64,000 nt of DNA. It comes from Brassica napus. Lineage: Eukaryota; Streptophyta; Magnoliopsida; Brassicales; Brassicaceae. Of this stretch, positions 1-16,900 are shown piece by piece. The stretch is taken from positions 30,141,401-30,205,400 of the forward strand of contig NC_063434.1 of assembly GCF_020379485.1 (NCBI RefSeq), written 5' to 3'. The translations under genes were made by a program, and so were the position numbers. Within the stretch, counting starts at the first letter, position 1; every line of letters begins with the position of its first letter. The notes under the pieces are model-generated. The model did no database searches. It was not told the origin of the DNA and worked only from the letters and a program-made list of their open reading frames with translations.

Positions 1-733
1 CTAAGAGTAAAAACAGAGTAGAAGAGATGCATTATTAATAGAATTGAAGAGCTGGAAGAAATTATATGCATCTTCTGGCTTATTGCTATTACATCTTTGC
101 TACCAAGTTTCTTTATATAAAATCTTATTGGCCTCAAAGAGGAATCAATGCATACGATGAACAGGTATATATTGACCAATGACTAATATTTGACAAATGA
201 GTAATGACTAGAAGAAGCTAATCCATGTTTACTTGCCCCACAAGACTGTCGTCTATACACTTGACTAAACGTCAAACAGCTATTTCTTTCTATTTTCTGG
301 TTCCTATAAGAAGATTGACAATATAAGAAGAGATCAATGACTGAATTAGTTTTATACGAGGCTCCTTGTTTGAAGGTCTTCATTGTTTTTCTATAGTTAC
401 GATGCTCGACCAACTATGTCAGCTGGCTTTAGTTTTCTTTATATCAGATTGTATGAAACAGTTTACGAATGAAATCAATAGGTGACAAATAAAACAGAGA
501 GATCAAAAGAGAAGGCAAATGTTTCCATTTCAAGTTAAACCGGTTCAGTTATTGTTAAATTAATCATCGGTTCAAGTAAACCGAGTCCGGTCAAGGGTTT
601 ACAGAAAACCCCTAAATACCCACCTTCTTCACCTATTTTGCGCCGTCGCTCATTTAAACCCTAAAAAGGAGGCGGAGAGAGAGAGAGAGAGAGAAAAGTC
701 GCAGTCTTTGCGGAATCTAGCGAAGGAGAAAAG
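1..733. other. GAR1 upstream region
   Basis: No gene could be supported in the first 650 bases; the small open frames have no recognisable content. The last 80 bases look like the GAR1 promoter and 5' UTR: a telo-box at 656-664 followed by a GA-rich run at about 675-694. Confidence 0.5.
656..664 (+). promoter_or_regulatory. telo-box (AAACCCTAA) of GAR1
   Basis: An exact AAACCCTAA lies 70 bases upstream of the GAR1 start codon. Telo-boxes are a known promoter element of plant ribosome-biogenesis and translation genes, which fits the gene downstream. A similar C-rich sequence (AAAACCCCTAAA) lies about 45 bases further upstream. Confidence 0.6.
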
Positions 734-1657
734 ATGAGACCACCAATGGGAAGAGGCGGGTTCAGAGGGAGAGGAGGAAGAGACGGCGGCGGTCGATTCG
801 GTGGAGGAGGAGGACGATTTGGTGGCGGCGGCGGACGATTCGGTGGCGGTCGATTTGGCGGGTTTAGAGACGAAGGGCCTCCGGAGGAAGTCGTGGGTTA
901 GTTTCTATCCTTGTGTTCTGTCTGAAAGTTTGAAACTTTGGAACTTTGACATTGAATGAGGTATGAAAGTTTGTTACTTTGTGTTTGGTTTACAGAGGTT
1001 GCCACGTTCGTCCATGCGTGTGAGGGAGACGCTGTGACCAAACTCTCTCAGGAGAAGATTCCTTATTTCAATGCACCTATCTACCTTCAGAACAAGACTC
1101 AGATTGGTAAAGTTGATGAAATCTTTGGCGCCATCAATGAATCTGTAAGCAGCTCTCTCTCACTATCTATGTTGTCGTGTAACTAAACTAGAGGTTTTGG
1201 AGATTGGTTTATGTTTTTGTTTTGTTTCCTCTCTTCAGTTGTTTTCTATCAAAATGATGGAAGGTATTGTGGCGACCTCGTATGCTCCTGGAGACAAGTT
1301 CTTCATCGACCCTGCTAAGCTTTTGCCCCTCGCTAGGTTCCTTCCTCAGCCAAAGTAAGCTAACATGTTAAACATTAGTGAACTTAAGTACACATTGTTA
1401 ACTTCAGTAGTTAGCTATGAACATTCTAGTTGAGAGTTGTTCCATTGACTGTGTTATGTCTTTGTTCTTTTAGGGGTCAGTCAGCTGGCGGCCGTGGTGG
1501 TCGTGGCAGTCGTGGAGGATTCTCCAGAGGTAGAGGCGGTCCTCCTTCAAGAGGGCGAGGAGGTTTCAGAGGAAGAGGTCCACCAGGAGGAGGCAGAGGA
1601 TTTCCCTCACGAGGTGGTGGTCGTGGAGGCTTCAGAGGCAGAGGAAGAGGATTCTAG
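734..1657 (+). CDS. GAR1: H/ACA ribonucleoprotein complex subunit 1 (GAR1-like)
   Basis: Core protein of box H/ACA snoRNPs, which pseudouridylate rRNA and snRNA in the nucleolus with dyskerin, NOP10 and NHP2. Four exons read by eye: 734-896, 996-1144, 1239-1354 and 1474-1657, all GT-AG and in frame, giving 203 residues. The layout is typical of GAR1: an N-terminal [10 protein letters not shown] glycine-arginine segment (about residues 1-45), a central Gar1/Naf1 beta-barrel containing the [19 protein letters not shown] stretch, and a second GAR domain made of RGRGG repeats to the C-terminus. The start is the first ATG after a GA-rich leader and sits directly before MRPPMGRGG. It is convergent with GDH3; only about 250 bases separate the two stop codons, so the 3' UTRs may overlap. 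Confidence 0.93.
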
Positions 1658-1904
1658 TTTCTTCTCTTCCTACTCTATAAGCTTTATCTCAACTTGTAGC
1701 CCTTTATATTATCAAATGAGACTTTGTTTTCCCACATTATCAACTTTGGTTTAATCAATGGAGTAGAAGATTTGCTTTAATTAGCTTCTATTGATGAAAA
1801 AATTTAAAGATTACATTGCAATTTTATTACTGTGAAACTGAATGAACTTGCATGAAACAAAAGGATTATATGAGTTATTATCATTGAACTTGCATATGAG
1901 TATT

Positions 1905-7408
<5,504 letters not shown>

Positions 7409-7519
7409 CTACGTATGGGAGCTAACCGCAGACCCAACTATAGCTCTTGCTGCAGAGGAACGAGATGGTGATGAATCTACAATCTCCACTACCTCTTCAT
7501 TTAAGAGAACATCCCAAAT
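7409..7519 (-). pseudogene. PP2C protein phosphatase last-exon fragment
   Basis: On the minus strand an acceptor-like TGATAG is followed by an open frame reading IWDVLLNEEVVEIVDSS and then AARAIVGSAVSS before a stop. This matches the C-terminal region of plant PP2C phosphatases, where DG(V/I)WDVLxNxEVVEIV is followed by ARAxVxxAVxxW. The expected continuation (W-x-x-KYPTSKxDDCA) is missing, because the frame ends abruptly in HT-stop. No other PP2C exon was found nearby, so this is a relic, not a gene. It lies where Arabidopsis orthologues are missing, so it may be captured or leftover sequence. Confidence 0.6.
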
Positions 7520-8482
7520 CTATCACACAAACATAATATTAGCCATTCCATAGCCTATCTACCGGATTACTTGCAAACCGTTTTAATGTGCAACTAAAAG
7601 TTGAACAATTTTGATGTAAGAATCAAGATTCTATATCATTACTGGTTAGATCAAAGCAGTGGAGAAACAACAGAACCCTATAAGAGCCATAACAAAGACG
7701 TTAAAAATAGAAGAAGACTTAATGTTCTGGACTAACTTCCAAACAACCATGGCATCTTACACCTATATGCATTCCAAGAACAGACGCCGAGAAACTATTT
7801 GCGTATAAATATTCAAGCAAAGACTAGAGAACACACTTAAGTGGATTTCGTTTTCGACCTCTCCTGCTTTGCTACACAGACCAAATGCTTGAAGAGAACG
7901 TTTAACACAAATATAAAGTATTATAATTGGAGCTTTTGAGAAGAAAAAGGATGAAAAATGGAAACATTCCCCCTTCAACAGACAAAATTTTAAGCATGAG
8001 AAGTGTCTTTATAGACACAAACCATTATTAGATCATGTGATGGTTCTCCACTCTTCTTTACTGACATCAAGAAGACAAAACTGACAAATATATAAGATCC
8101 AAAACCAATGAGTCTGACATAAAAAGAAGGAGAAGAATAAGAGATCAATGTAGATAATTAAGAAAAAAAAACAGCAATGGAGTTGGATCACACTCTCAAA
8201 ATGTAATACACAAAACATTACAAGACAAAGTTGCCCTGAAGATTCAGACAAATTTTAATCAACTCAGTCAAAATTATTCAGTAAAAGAAATGAGGTCAAA
8301 AACAGACATCTCAACTTTTTATAAAACCAAAAAAGAGTGAAAGATATTCACAAACAGAAGTAAAGCTGTTCCTGGATTTACATGCTTTCATGCAGACAAC
8401 AAACTAACAAACTCAGAGTTCCAAAACTCACTTAGTGCTTATCCCTTCCCAATGCTGACAAGATATACTACAAGGATGTTTC
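7520..8482. other. Intergenic/3' flank of APRL5
   Basis: No gene supported. The part next to 8483 probably holds the APRL5 3' UTR. Short T-rich frames on the minus strand here are hydrophobic low-complexity translations without family resemblance. Confidence 0.45.
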
Positions 8483-10114
8483 TCAGGACTGGTTTGATGA
8501 AGTTTGGCCTAGGGAGACAGATGCTAGCGATGAAGCCCACGCTCGAGCGTTCTTTGCCCTTTCATGGAAGCTCCTTGTTTTGACGAGCGTTAGTTTCAAC
8601 CACAGCCTCCTCACGTCCACCATGTGAACAGCACGCCTGAACACTTGGCTCACCTCTCCAAATCTTTCCAGGTTCAGATTGGGAACGTAAGAAGCCCACA
8701 ACGCTTTCAAACGCTGTTCTGCCATGGGGAAGACGAGGATTGCCGCTTGTAAGCAGACAAACAGCAGAGACAGTACCAGGAATGGATCTCCTTTGAATAC
8801 TTCACTAATAGACGTCCCTTTGCGTAACCATGTGATCATGTTACCATCTGTAGCGTCTACGCTGGTTGTTGGTTCCGGTTCAGACACATACTGAACAGGT
8901 TTGAGACCTGAAAAAACCAAAATAATAATCAGTTATTATTACTGATTGAACTTTAAACTGAAATGTGCTATTGCCAATCACCTGTTGATTCCTCATAAAA
9001 CTCAATAAGGGATGTAAGATCCTTTCGACCGTGGTACCGCGCTTTTGAAGTTTGATTTACCATCAGGATTGAAGGTAGGCTATGGATGCCATACCTTGTT
9101 AAGACACTGCAACAAATCAATTAATGAAATCAGTTAGTCAGACAAAAGGAAAAAGTAGCTAACCACATGGAAGAGGAACCCACTAATGAGACAATTACAC
9201 AAAGGAGACAGGTTGATGATTAATTAGCTAGCCTATATTTGTGATCAACTAATATAAAGCAAATGTAAGATAAGGTAACAGCTCATTATTTTGCATCATC
9301 TTGTTGACAAACTGACATTAAAATCTGATTAGGGAACAACTTAATCTATTTATCAGAACCACCTTGTAGGTGAAAATTATAAAAAGTCCCAAGAAATCTA
9401 AAGATTTATTTATTCCAGAGTAACAAAAAAATTTATATGAGTCATTCAATCCACTTCCTAGCTATATACTAAGTAACATGGGAATAGACTATCTATACTT
9501 TCAAGAAAGTGTAATGAGTAGGCTGCTTACGATGGTAGAGCTTGAGAATGGTCCAGAGCTAGGTGGTGTATCTGAGGGAACATGGAGCTCAACGTATCGA
9601 ACTTAGAGCGCAGAGCACGTGAGAAGGGGCACCAGGAAGCGTAAAATAGCACTGACACATAAGCATTTCCATCATGGTGCAAAGCCATTAACCTGTCAAG
9701 TGAGTCTCCATCTATCTGCATCATGCAAATTTAAACACTGCTTTAATTACAAATAAAAGCTTCAAAATCCAATTATATGCTCTTGAGAGATAGCCTAAGA
9801 CACCTATTTTTATTTTTGTTAAATCATCTCTACAGACACTAGACAGAGCTATGTTTAAAACATAAGTAATCATATGTCTTAAAGTAAATTTCATAAGTAT
9901 TGGACCACTAATTTAAATATAACACTGATAATACAAAATTCAAGAGCCTGACCTCGATAGGAGGCGTTGGATACATAGAAGGAGGGCATTTCGAGTGTAT
10001 ATCGAACCAGAACTGCTCGGACTCGTGATTGCAAACGGACGGCGACGAAGAAGCGAAGCTAGAGCGAAAGCATGAGACAGCTATGAGGAGGAGAAACGGA
10101 ACACGAAGATCCAT
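8483..10114 (-). CDS. APRL5: 5'-adenylylsulfate reductase-like 5 (APRL5), thioredoxin-fold membrane protein
   Basis: Four exons (minus): 10114-9953, 9715-9531, 9106-8982 and 8907-8483, giving 298 residues. Begins with a signal peptide (MDLRVPFLLLIAVSCF), then a thioredoxin-like domain with the active-site-like segment YASWCPFS: only one cysteine of the usual CxxC is present, as is typical of APR-like proteins, which lack the reductase domain. A single hydrophobic helix near residue 200 (FLVLSLLFVCLQAAILVF) suggests membrane anchoring in the secretory pathway, with a basic cytosolic or lumenal tail. The true substrate of this family is unknown. It differs from the sister gene APRL7 mainly by expected synteny, so the 5 versus 7 assignment is inferred from neighbours. 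Confidence 0.9.
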
Positions 10115-10600
10115 GGCGGTGATTCGAGGTAGAATTGAACAGAATGATTTTATAAAGATGATGAATTGGTGAAGAACAAAACCTAATGTCTCGCGAATTG
10201 GGGCAAATCCCGGATTTTTATTTTTTTACCTTTTGTCTTTTTCCCCAAGTTTTTATTAATTTTTTTTCATATTAAGACAAAACATAATCTAGTGGGACCC
10301 ACCTATGTCACTCTCTCACAAAGTGTTGCGTTTTAATCAACATACGGGCCTATCAAAAGCCTTATTTCGGCCCAACACGGCTCAATATATTTCATTGGTC
10401 AACATCACACAAGTCAATGATTTTTTTTTTTTTCAGATTTGTTCATGTGATTTGTATATACGTGAAATTAATACACTTCTAGTCTAATAATGGCGATCAT
10501 TTAGGGTTGATAACATGCTAGGGATTCAGTTCAACGTATGCAACAATCAAGTCTTTTATTTTATTTTAGTGAATACATATGATTAACGAAGAGATGAAGC
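10115..10600. other. Intergenic with SAUR-flank repeat copy 1
   Basis: Contains the APRL5 promoter and, at about 10352-10480, the first copy of a repeat that recurs at about 11993-12112 (see that entry). No coding sequence supported. Confidence 0.5.
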
Positions 10601-10923
10601 TTAGCATATACAAAAACATCGAATCGTACAAATGATTTGACACCTAGGTGTGTCGCATCTAAATATAAACTTTTGTGGAGATTGTTTTTGTGAAGAACCT
10701 TCACGATGCAACAAAACGTAAGGAGCTTCTTCTGGTGCTAACTGTTTTGCTTCAACATCTGGAACTGCTACTATACTCATCACTACAATACCAATATTTA
10801 TATATGTTATTCAATAAAATTCGCATAGTAAATAACTAATACTACATGTTTAAAAAAATGAATTTTACCCCATGTAATGGCGAAGAAGAAAACAAAAGCA
10901 AACTTCATTGATGATGTTTTCAT
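10601..10923 (-). CDS. Small secreted cysteine-rich peptide
   Basis: Two exons (minus): 10923-10869 and 10782-10601, joined by an 86-base GT-AG intron, encoding 78 residues. Exon 1 encodes most of a signal peptide (MKTSSMKFAFVFFFAITW) and exon 2 finishes it with VMSIVAVPDVEA, an intron position typical of plant defensin-like and other secreted Cys-rich genes. The mature part has an acidic, Pro-containing spacer and ends in six cysteines spaced C-x4-C-x3-C-x3-C-x-C-x-C, the last residue being cysteine. I cannot assign it to a named family; it resembles defensin-like/SCR-type genes only in architecture. Expression and processing are not visible from sequence. The intact splice sites, a good signal peptide and Cys clustering argue against chance. 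It is transcribed in the same direction as APRL5 and lies in SAUR-cluster debris. Confidence 0.6.
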
Positions 10924-11523
10924 TGTTTTACTTTCAGATGATATTATTACAAAATGATGATGAAGAAGGTGTTATCCAAGACTGTTTAGCTATTTGAACC
11001 GTTTTTATAGATGAAAAGAAAATCATGATTGTATTATCGAATTTGATAAGACTGAATTGAGATTTTTTACCATGTTTAATGAAATAAAGAAGACCAAATC
11101 CAAGTCTGGAAAGGTAAAAATTGATACACCTTGACCATTTGCATTCTATCGTTACCCCCATAAAATCCGTGCAAAGTCTCCCTCACTCATATTTAAAGTA
11201 GCACCTCAGAATAACATTCCAAGCTTCTTTTTGGCCTTAAATTACATGTGATCTTGTTGTTGGATGTACAAAAACATGTACGTGTGTCAGAGATTTCTTT
11301 GTTCTATTGGTGAAACTGAGTCTGTCTTAAGAACAAAGATGGAACAATTAATCTTCTTTTATGTCTTTCTTACTCTCTCTCAAACATAACACTAACACAG
11401 CTTAACCCCTTTAAATCTCTACATAGTTAATGATATTAATATAAACGTTTTTGCTAGCTAATGACCTTTTTACTAGTGTCTTTCTTAATTACTCTGTTTT
11501 ATAGTGAAGACAAAAACACTTGT
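10924..11523. other. Intergenic upstream of the cysteine-rich peptide gene
   Basis: Promoter side of the small peptide gene. No further gene or repeat was recognised. Confidence 0.4.
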
Positions 11524-11960
11524 GAAGTGACTTTGTTTCTCATCGAATCAACCATATGACTTTTTCTCCAACAGTGACAATTGGGATCCTCCGTTGATCT
11601 ATTATGATTGTGTTTATTTCATGATCATATATATCAATACCACAAAGAGAAAGAGACAAAAACTTTACCATATAACTTTCCTTTATAGCGTTGGCATGTG
11701 ATCCTATTTTCATCTTCATAAGAATGTCCCCACATATGTTTTGCCTCTAGTAGAAGATTTTGTAATGATAACTCAATTTCAACTATAGAAGAGGACAAAA
11801 GACTCATTGTGAAACATGAAGGACAAGAGCATATCCCAGTACCTAAATCATTTGATCCAGATTATAGCGTCTAGAAAGCTTAACCATGTGAAACACTATT
11901 CTTGTATGTCCCACAAAACACTTGATAGATCTATATATATATACAGACCCAAAGCAGAAG
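11524..11960 (+). repeat. Orphan SAUR-type upstream region, copy of 29366-29812
   Basis: About 430 bases here align by eye almost continuously with the DNA directly upstream of the SAUR pseudogene at 29831. Shared blocks include AACCATATGACTTTTTCTCC, CAGTGACAATTG, CCACAAAGAGAAAGAGACAA and GTGAAACACTATTCTTGTAT. The similarity stops at about the position of the start codon, and no SAUR frame follows here. It is therefore a promoter/leader relic of a lost SAUR copy. Confidence 0.75.
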
Positions 11961-11992
11961 CAACATCTTCATACGATCAGCAACAACACGCA

Positions 11993-12112
11993 ATCAAAAG
12001 CCTTATTTCAGCCCAAAACGGCTCACACTCCATTGGTCGGTCAACACACAAGTCAACCATACTTTCAGATTTGTTCATGTGATCGTATATACGTAAAGGT
12101 TAACACACTTTG
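11993..12112 (+). repeat. Repeat shared with 10352-10480
   Basis: Both copies start ATCAAAAGCCTTATTTC, share CATTGGTC and CACAAGTCAA, and end in CAGATTTGTTCATGTGAT followed by TATATACGT. It is probably more duplicated SAUR-cluster flank. Function unknown. Confidence 0.7.
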
Positions 12113-12407
12113 CTGATGATTGTTTCGGTAATTTTTAGTTTTTTAGTTTTTGGTTTTTAGATTTTAGTTTTCAGCTTTTGGTTTTTGGTGTTTAGATTTT
12201 GATTTCGGTTTTTGATTTTGCTGTATTTTATATTTTTCAAAAATTAATTAGTGCATTACTTTAAAATAATAAAACAAAATAGCAACAAATATTTAGATTT
12301 ATAATTAAAATTATATAAATATTTTGATAATTATTTTAAAATAAAATAAAATAACATATTGTAATAATTATAGTTTTTTAAAAAATATATTATAATAAAA
12401 TTTTATC

Positions 12408-12464
<57 letters not shown>

Positions 12465-13949
12465 TGCACAAAAATAAAAATATTTAAAAGTTTGAAACTA
12501 CTTAGAAAATTTTCTTATATAAATTATTTTAAATTTTTAAAACTTAAATAGCAATAGTTTTTCTTATATAAATATTATAAATTATACAAAAATAAAAAAT
12601 ACTTAAAATTTTGAAAATAATTATAAAATTTTCATATAAATTGTTTATATTTTCTTAAAGTTGAATGGCTATTTTTAATTTTCATGACATATTATGTTTT
12701 ATAATTTTTAGTTATTTTTAATTTGGCTAATAATTATTAAAATTATTCAATTATTTTATGTATAGAAATTAATAACAAAGTTTTAAAATTAATTAATATT
12801 TATAAAATATATAAATTTATTTTACAGATATGAAACACAAATAAATTATATCACATTATTGTTAAATTATAGCTAATGTACAAAAAAATGTATGATTATT
12901 TTTCTGTATGAAAATATCTTTTATTAATTATTAATTAATTAAATGTTGTAGTTTCTACAAAAAAAAAAATCAAAATTCGTTTTTTCACATAAAAGCTGAC
13001 AAAAGTTGTTTTTTGGTTTTTCTTCATAAATTGATTAAACTTTTCAAAAACTAGTTCCCCTAAATTTTAGGGAATCTATTTATTAGAAATCTTGATTGGC
13101 AAATCAAATGGTTTCTACAAAAATTAAAACTAAAAACTAAAACTTGATTGGATGAAAAATAGTTTTTGCAAAAACAAAAACAAAAAAATAAAGCAAAAAC
13201 CACACCCAATCAATCTCTTTGGTTTCTACGGATTCTACGGATTCTGTTCAATGTCTGCAAAAACGAAGTTTCTTTTATTTATTTTTAGTGAATTCAAACC
13301 TTTTTTTGGTAACATGTGTTTGGTCGAAGCGTTTTGGGCCTGTTACTGTCTCTCTCGACGTACAGCGTAGTCTTCATGCATATGTCATGGAATACTAGCC
13401 ATACGATGTTTCTCTTCGTGACAACCCTTCATACATAATTACTTGGCTGAAAGGCTTGCTAGATTCAATACATTCAAGTTCTCAGAGTGGACCGTTTAAC
13501 TTTGCTTCTGATATAAATGACACATTATACCACAAACAAATCCAAGGCTTCACTTCAAAATTATAACGCATTTGGTAACATCCGAAATATTGTTGTTGTC
13601 TTAAAGATTAGCTTCAGTTTTCATAGCGTCGGAAAGCCTGTCGTGGAAATTTACATATTCCTTGGAATGTAGCATCCGTTCAGGTTTCTAAATTTTTCAT
13701 CTAAACGTTTTCTAGATAGATCCTTGGGTCAGCTTAAGAACCTAATAGAGTTAGACATAAGCGGTACACAAAAGAGATTTATGCTGAGCAAGAAATTGTT
13801 TGCTTGATGATGGAACAAATGCATCATGATTTGTGAGGACTCATACATAAATACATAATTAGCATATTATAACGCTTACATATTTGATAAATTTACAACA
13901 TTGGAATATGAACATCCACTAATCTAATGTTCCATTGACATGAAGAGAC
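12113..13949. other. AT-rich region with possible non-autonomous element
   Basis: Starts with a T-rich TTTTTAGTTTTT/TTTGGTTTTT segment at about 12130-12220. A complementary AAAACTAAAAACTAAAAC segment lies near 13120-13145, which could be degenerate inverted termini of a roughly 1-kb element; this is weak. At about 13700-13770 the plus strand reads RSLGQLKNLIELDISGTQ, a leucine-rich-repeat-like fragment without a surrounding gene. Nothing else is supported. Confidence 0.3.
12410..12461. repeat. (AT)n microsatellite
   Basis: Uninterrupted AT dinucleotide run of about 50 bases. Confidence 0.95.
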
Positions 13950-16900
13950 TTACAAGAGTTGGAGCACCCCACATTCTTTTATACTCCACAATAATAAAGG
14001 TGGATTGTACACTGAGAACTCAAAGCAAGGCTCATTGGAAGTCACATCTGCCTCTAATTCAAAGGTGTACAAATGCCCTGATACAGCAGGAGGTAGACGG
14101 TGGTGTATCGGTCTGCATGGAACAATAGGGCCATTCTGTTTGTCCATGATCCTATATGACACAGACATAATGACCCTAGCAGGAGGTACACCTTCACCCT
14201 TAAAATCCAGCGCAATGCAACCCTTAAATCTCAAGGATTTATGAAGCGGCCTCTCATTCAGCTTCACTGTTAGGGTACCTCCAGTAGCTCTGTCACTAAA
14301 ATAGGCAGGCACTTCTCCACCGGGTAAGACTGCAATATTACAATTCGGTCCCTGGATGATGCGATCTCTCGCGTCTTGATTTAACTTGAAGCAGTTACTG
14401 AAGTTGAGACGAATATCTGGATTGCGAAAGGAGCAATCTAGTCTCTCCAGGGAGTCACAATTTTGTGCATCTAGGAACAGTAGGGAATGAGGAAGCTGTG
14501 GGAGTGATACCAGTTTCTTAAACCCGGTTAGTACAAGTCGACGTAGACGAGATAATCCCTTGATCCATGGAACCAGCTCTTTTATTTCTTTATTAGTAAA
14601 CTCCAAATCTGTGATACTGTTAAGAGCCTGCGGTAAGTCACTGAGGTTTTCCCAGTATGACATATGCAATTCTTCAAGACGAGACCATGACCCAACCGCC
14701 AAGGGTACTTCTTCTACTGGACTCCCATTGAGCATGAGAAGTTTAATATTTGTGGAGATCTCAGGAAAAGTTTTCAGCATCGGGCAGTTTCTGAGATAGA
14801 GTTCCGCGAGAGACTTCATGTTGATGTTAATCGGTAAGACTTGTAGATTTGAACACCCGTCCATCATCAACTTCCACAAATTATGTAGGTTTCCAATTGA
14901 AGAAGGGAGTGTCACCAGACTTGAGCAGTTATTGAGTTCCAGGAGCTTGAGGTTAGTGGCATTCCCAATGGAAGAGGGGAGCTCCACAAGAGTTAAACAT
15001 CCATCAAGGTTCAAAATCGTGAGATTAGTGGCACTCCCGATAGAGCAAGGGAGTTTCACCAATCCTAAGCATCCCGTTAGATATAATTTTTGAAGACTAG
15101 TGGCATTCCCAAGAGAAGAAGGGAGTTCTACTAGACTTGAGCATCCACTGAGATACATTTCCTGGAGATTACTTGCAGTTGACAGATCAGGAAGCTGCTT
15201 CAGGTTTACAGAATACATCAAAGCCATTGTCTTCAGACTGTTAAGGGGCTGTTCATACGTTCGAATAAAACCAACATTTACAATTAATTAGTGTTTTTAA
15301 TCCAAAATATACATATTTCTTGATTTTCCATGTACATGCACGGATATAAATATTTGTAAAATATATATATATATTATTAAATTTTAATTTAAATCACTAT
15401 ATTATTTATACGTATATTTTTTTTTTGAATTAACGGGAGGTACGGGCCGAAGTCCTAATCCTTCCAGACCCGAAACCATAACATGTAATATTAGTTTCAT
15501 CCTAACGTCACTCGAACTTGGGACCACCTCTGGCACAATGGCCATGATCCTTTCCAGTTGGGCTAATGACCTCTGGTAATATATTTGATTGTTATTTAGG
15601 TATATTAGATTGCATAAACTTTTCTAAATTCAACCAAGAATTTTTTCTGAATAGATTAAAATTTTGTTTAATTTTGTTATTTCATTTAAAATTTTGATTT
15701 TGGATATAATAAATTGGATTTTTTAAGTTATTAATTTTCCGGTTATATTGAATTACATATATTTCTTCAAATCGAAATATAACTACTTTTGTATCTATTT
15801 AAACAAAATTTGTTAGTTTTATTTATTGCATTAGTTCATTTATTTTATTAAATATCTCATTCTACTTTTATATTTTTGTATAGTTTGATATAATATCAAT
15901 ATTTATAAATAATTAATTTTTGGAAATTTAAGTAACTTTAGAGTTTAGATGTATAAAAGATAAATTAAAAATATTCTAAATAATCTAAACCTAAATATTT
16001 ATATTGGTTTATTTATAATTTTCAAAATTAATTATTTAATTTTTTTTAAATCATGAACAAATATCGTGAAAAATATTATATCTAATGGTCATTATTATAT
16101 ATAATCATGAACAAATATCATGAACAAGTTTTTGAAAATTTTAAGGTTTAGATTAATATTATTTGACAAGTCAATTATCTATGTATCGCATTCACGTTGA
16201 TTCTTACGATGGTTAATTAAAGAGACGCCATTAATGAATTAAAAATATTATAACTATTTTCTACTACTAAAAAATAATCAATAATTTTTGTCAGTAAAAC
16301 ATTTTATAAAAATATGTTTTATAAATGATTAATTTTGAAATTTTTATGTAACTTTAGAAGTATAAAAGATAAAGGGAAATTGCCACAAATACCACATTCA
16401 TAGTACCACTTTTTATGATTACACTAATCACTTTTACCATCACTTTCAATGAAAAATAAAATCCCTAGGATTAACTAATTTAGACTTAGGATTTAGAGTT
16501 GAAGGGTGGAGTAGGATTTTTGAAATGTGAAATTTGAGATTCTAGTAAATATATAAATAAACACTTAAAAATATAAAAAAAAATTAGAAAAATTTCAAAC
16601 ATAATTTCCGATTTTCAAAAAGAAATTTTGAAAAATAAAATAAAAATTTGAAAAAAAAATTCAAATAGAAAAAAATTATAAAAGAGTTCGAATTTGAAAA
16701 ATTATAATTCAAAAACATAAGAAAAAATATTTTTATTTTTATTTATTTCTTATTTATTTAAATAATAATTTATTATATATATAGATAACAAAAGCATAAG
16801 AATCTTTTGCCACTTAATGAAAAATATATTTTTGAAAATGTCCATTTTGATGATAGTAAAGATGAAAAGTGGTACCATGAAAGTGGTAAACATAAAATTT

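Noticed and set aside
183..413. 76-codon minus-strand frame
   Set aside because: No family resemblance, no splice context, window edge.
1494..1754. Open frame overlapping GAR1 exon 4
   Set aside because: Shifted reading of the RGG-coding repeat; the Gly/Arg frame is the real one.
7763..8251. Two hydrophobic minus-strand frames
   Set aside because: Phe/Leu/Ser-rich translations of T-rich DNA next to the APRL5 3' end; no conserved features.
10934..11161. 75-codon frame upstream of the Cys-rich gene
   Set aside because: Overlaps the likely promoter and has no recognisable motif.
15505..15570. tRNA gene
   Set aside because: Box A and B-like sequences are present but no cloverleaf; an oligo-A tail shows a SINE.
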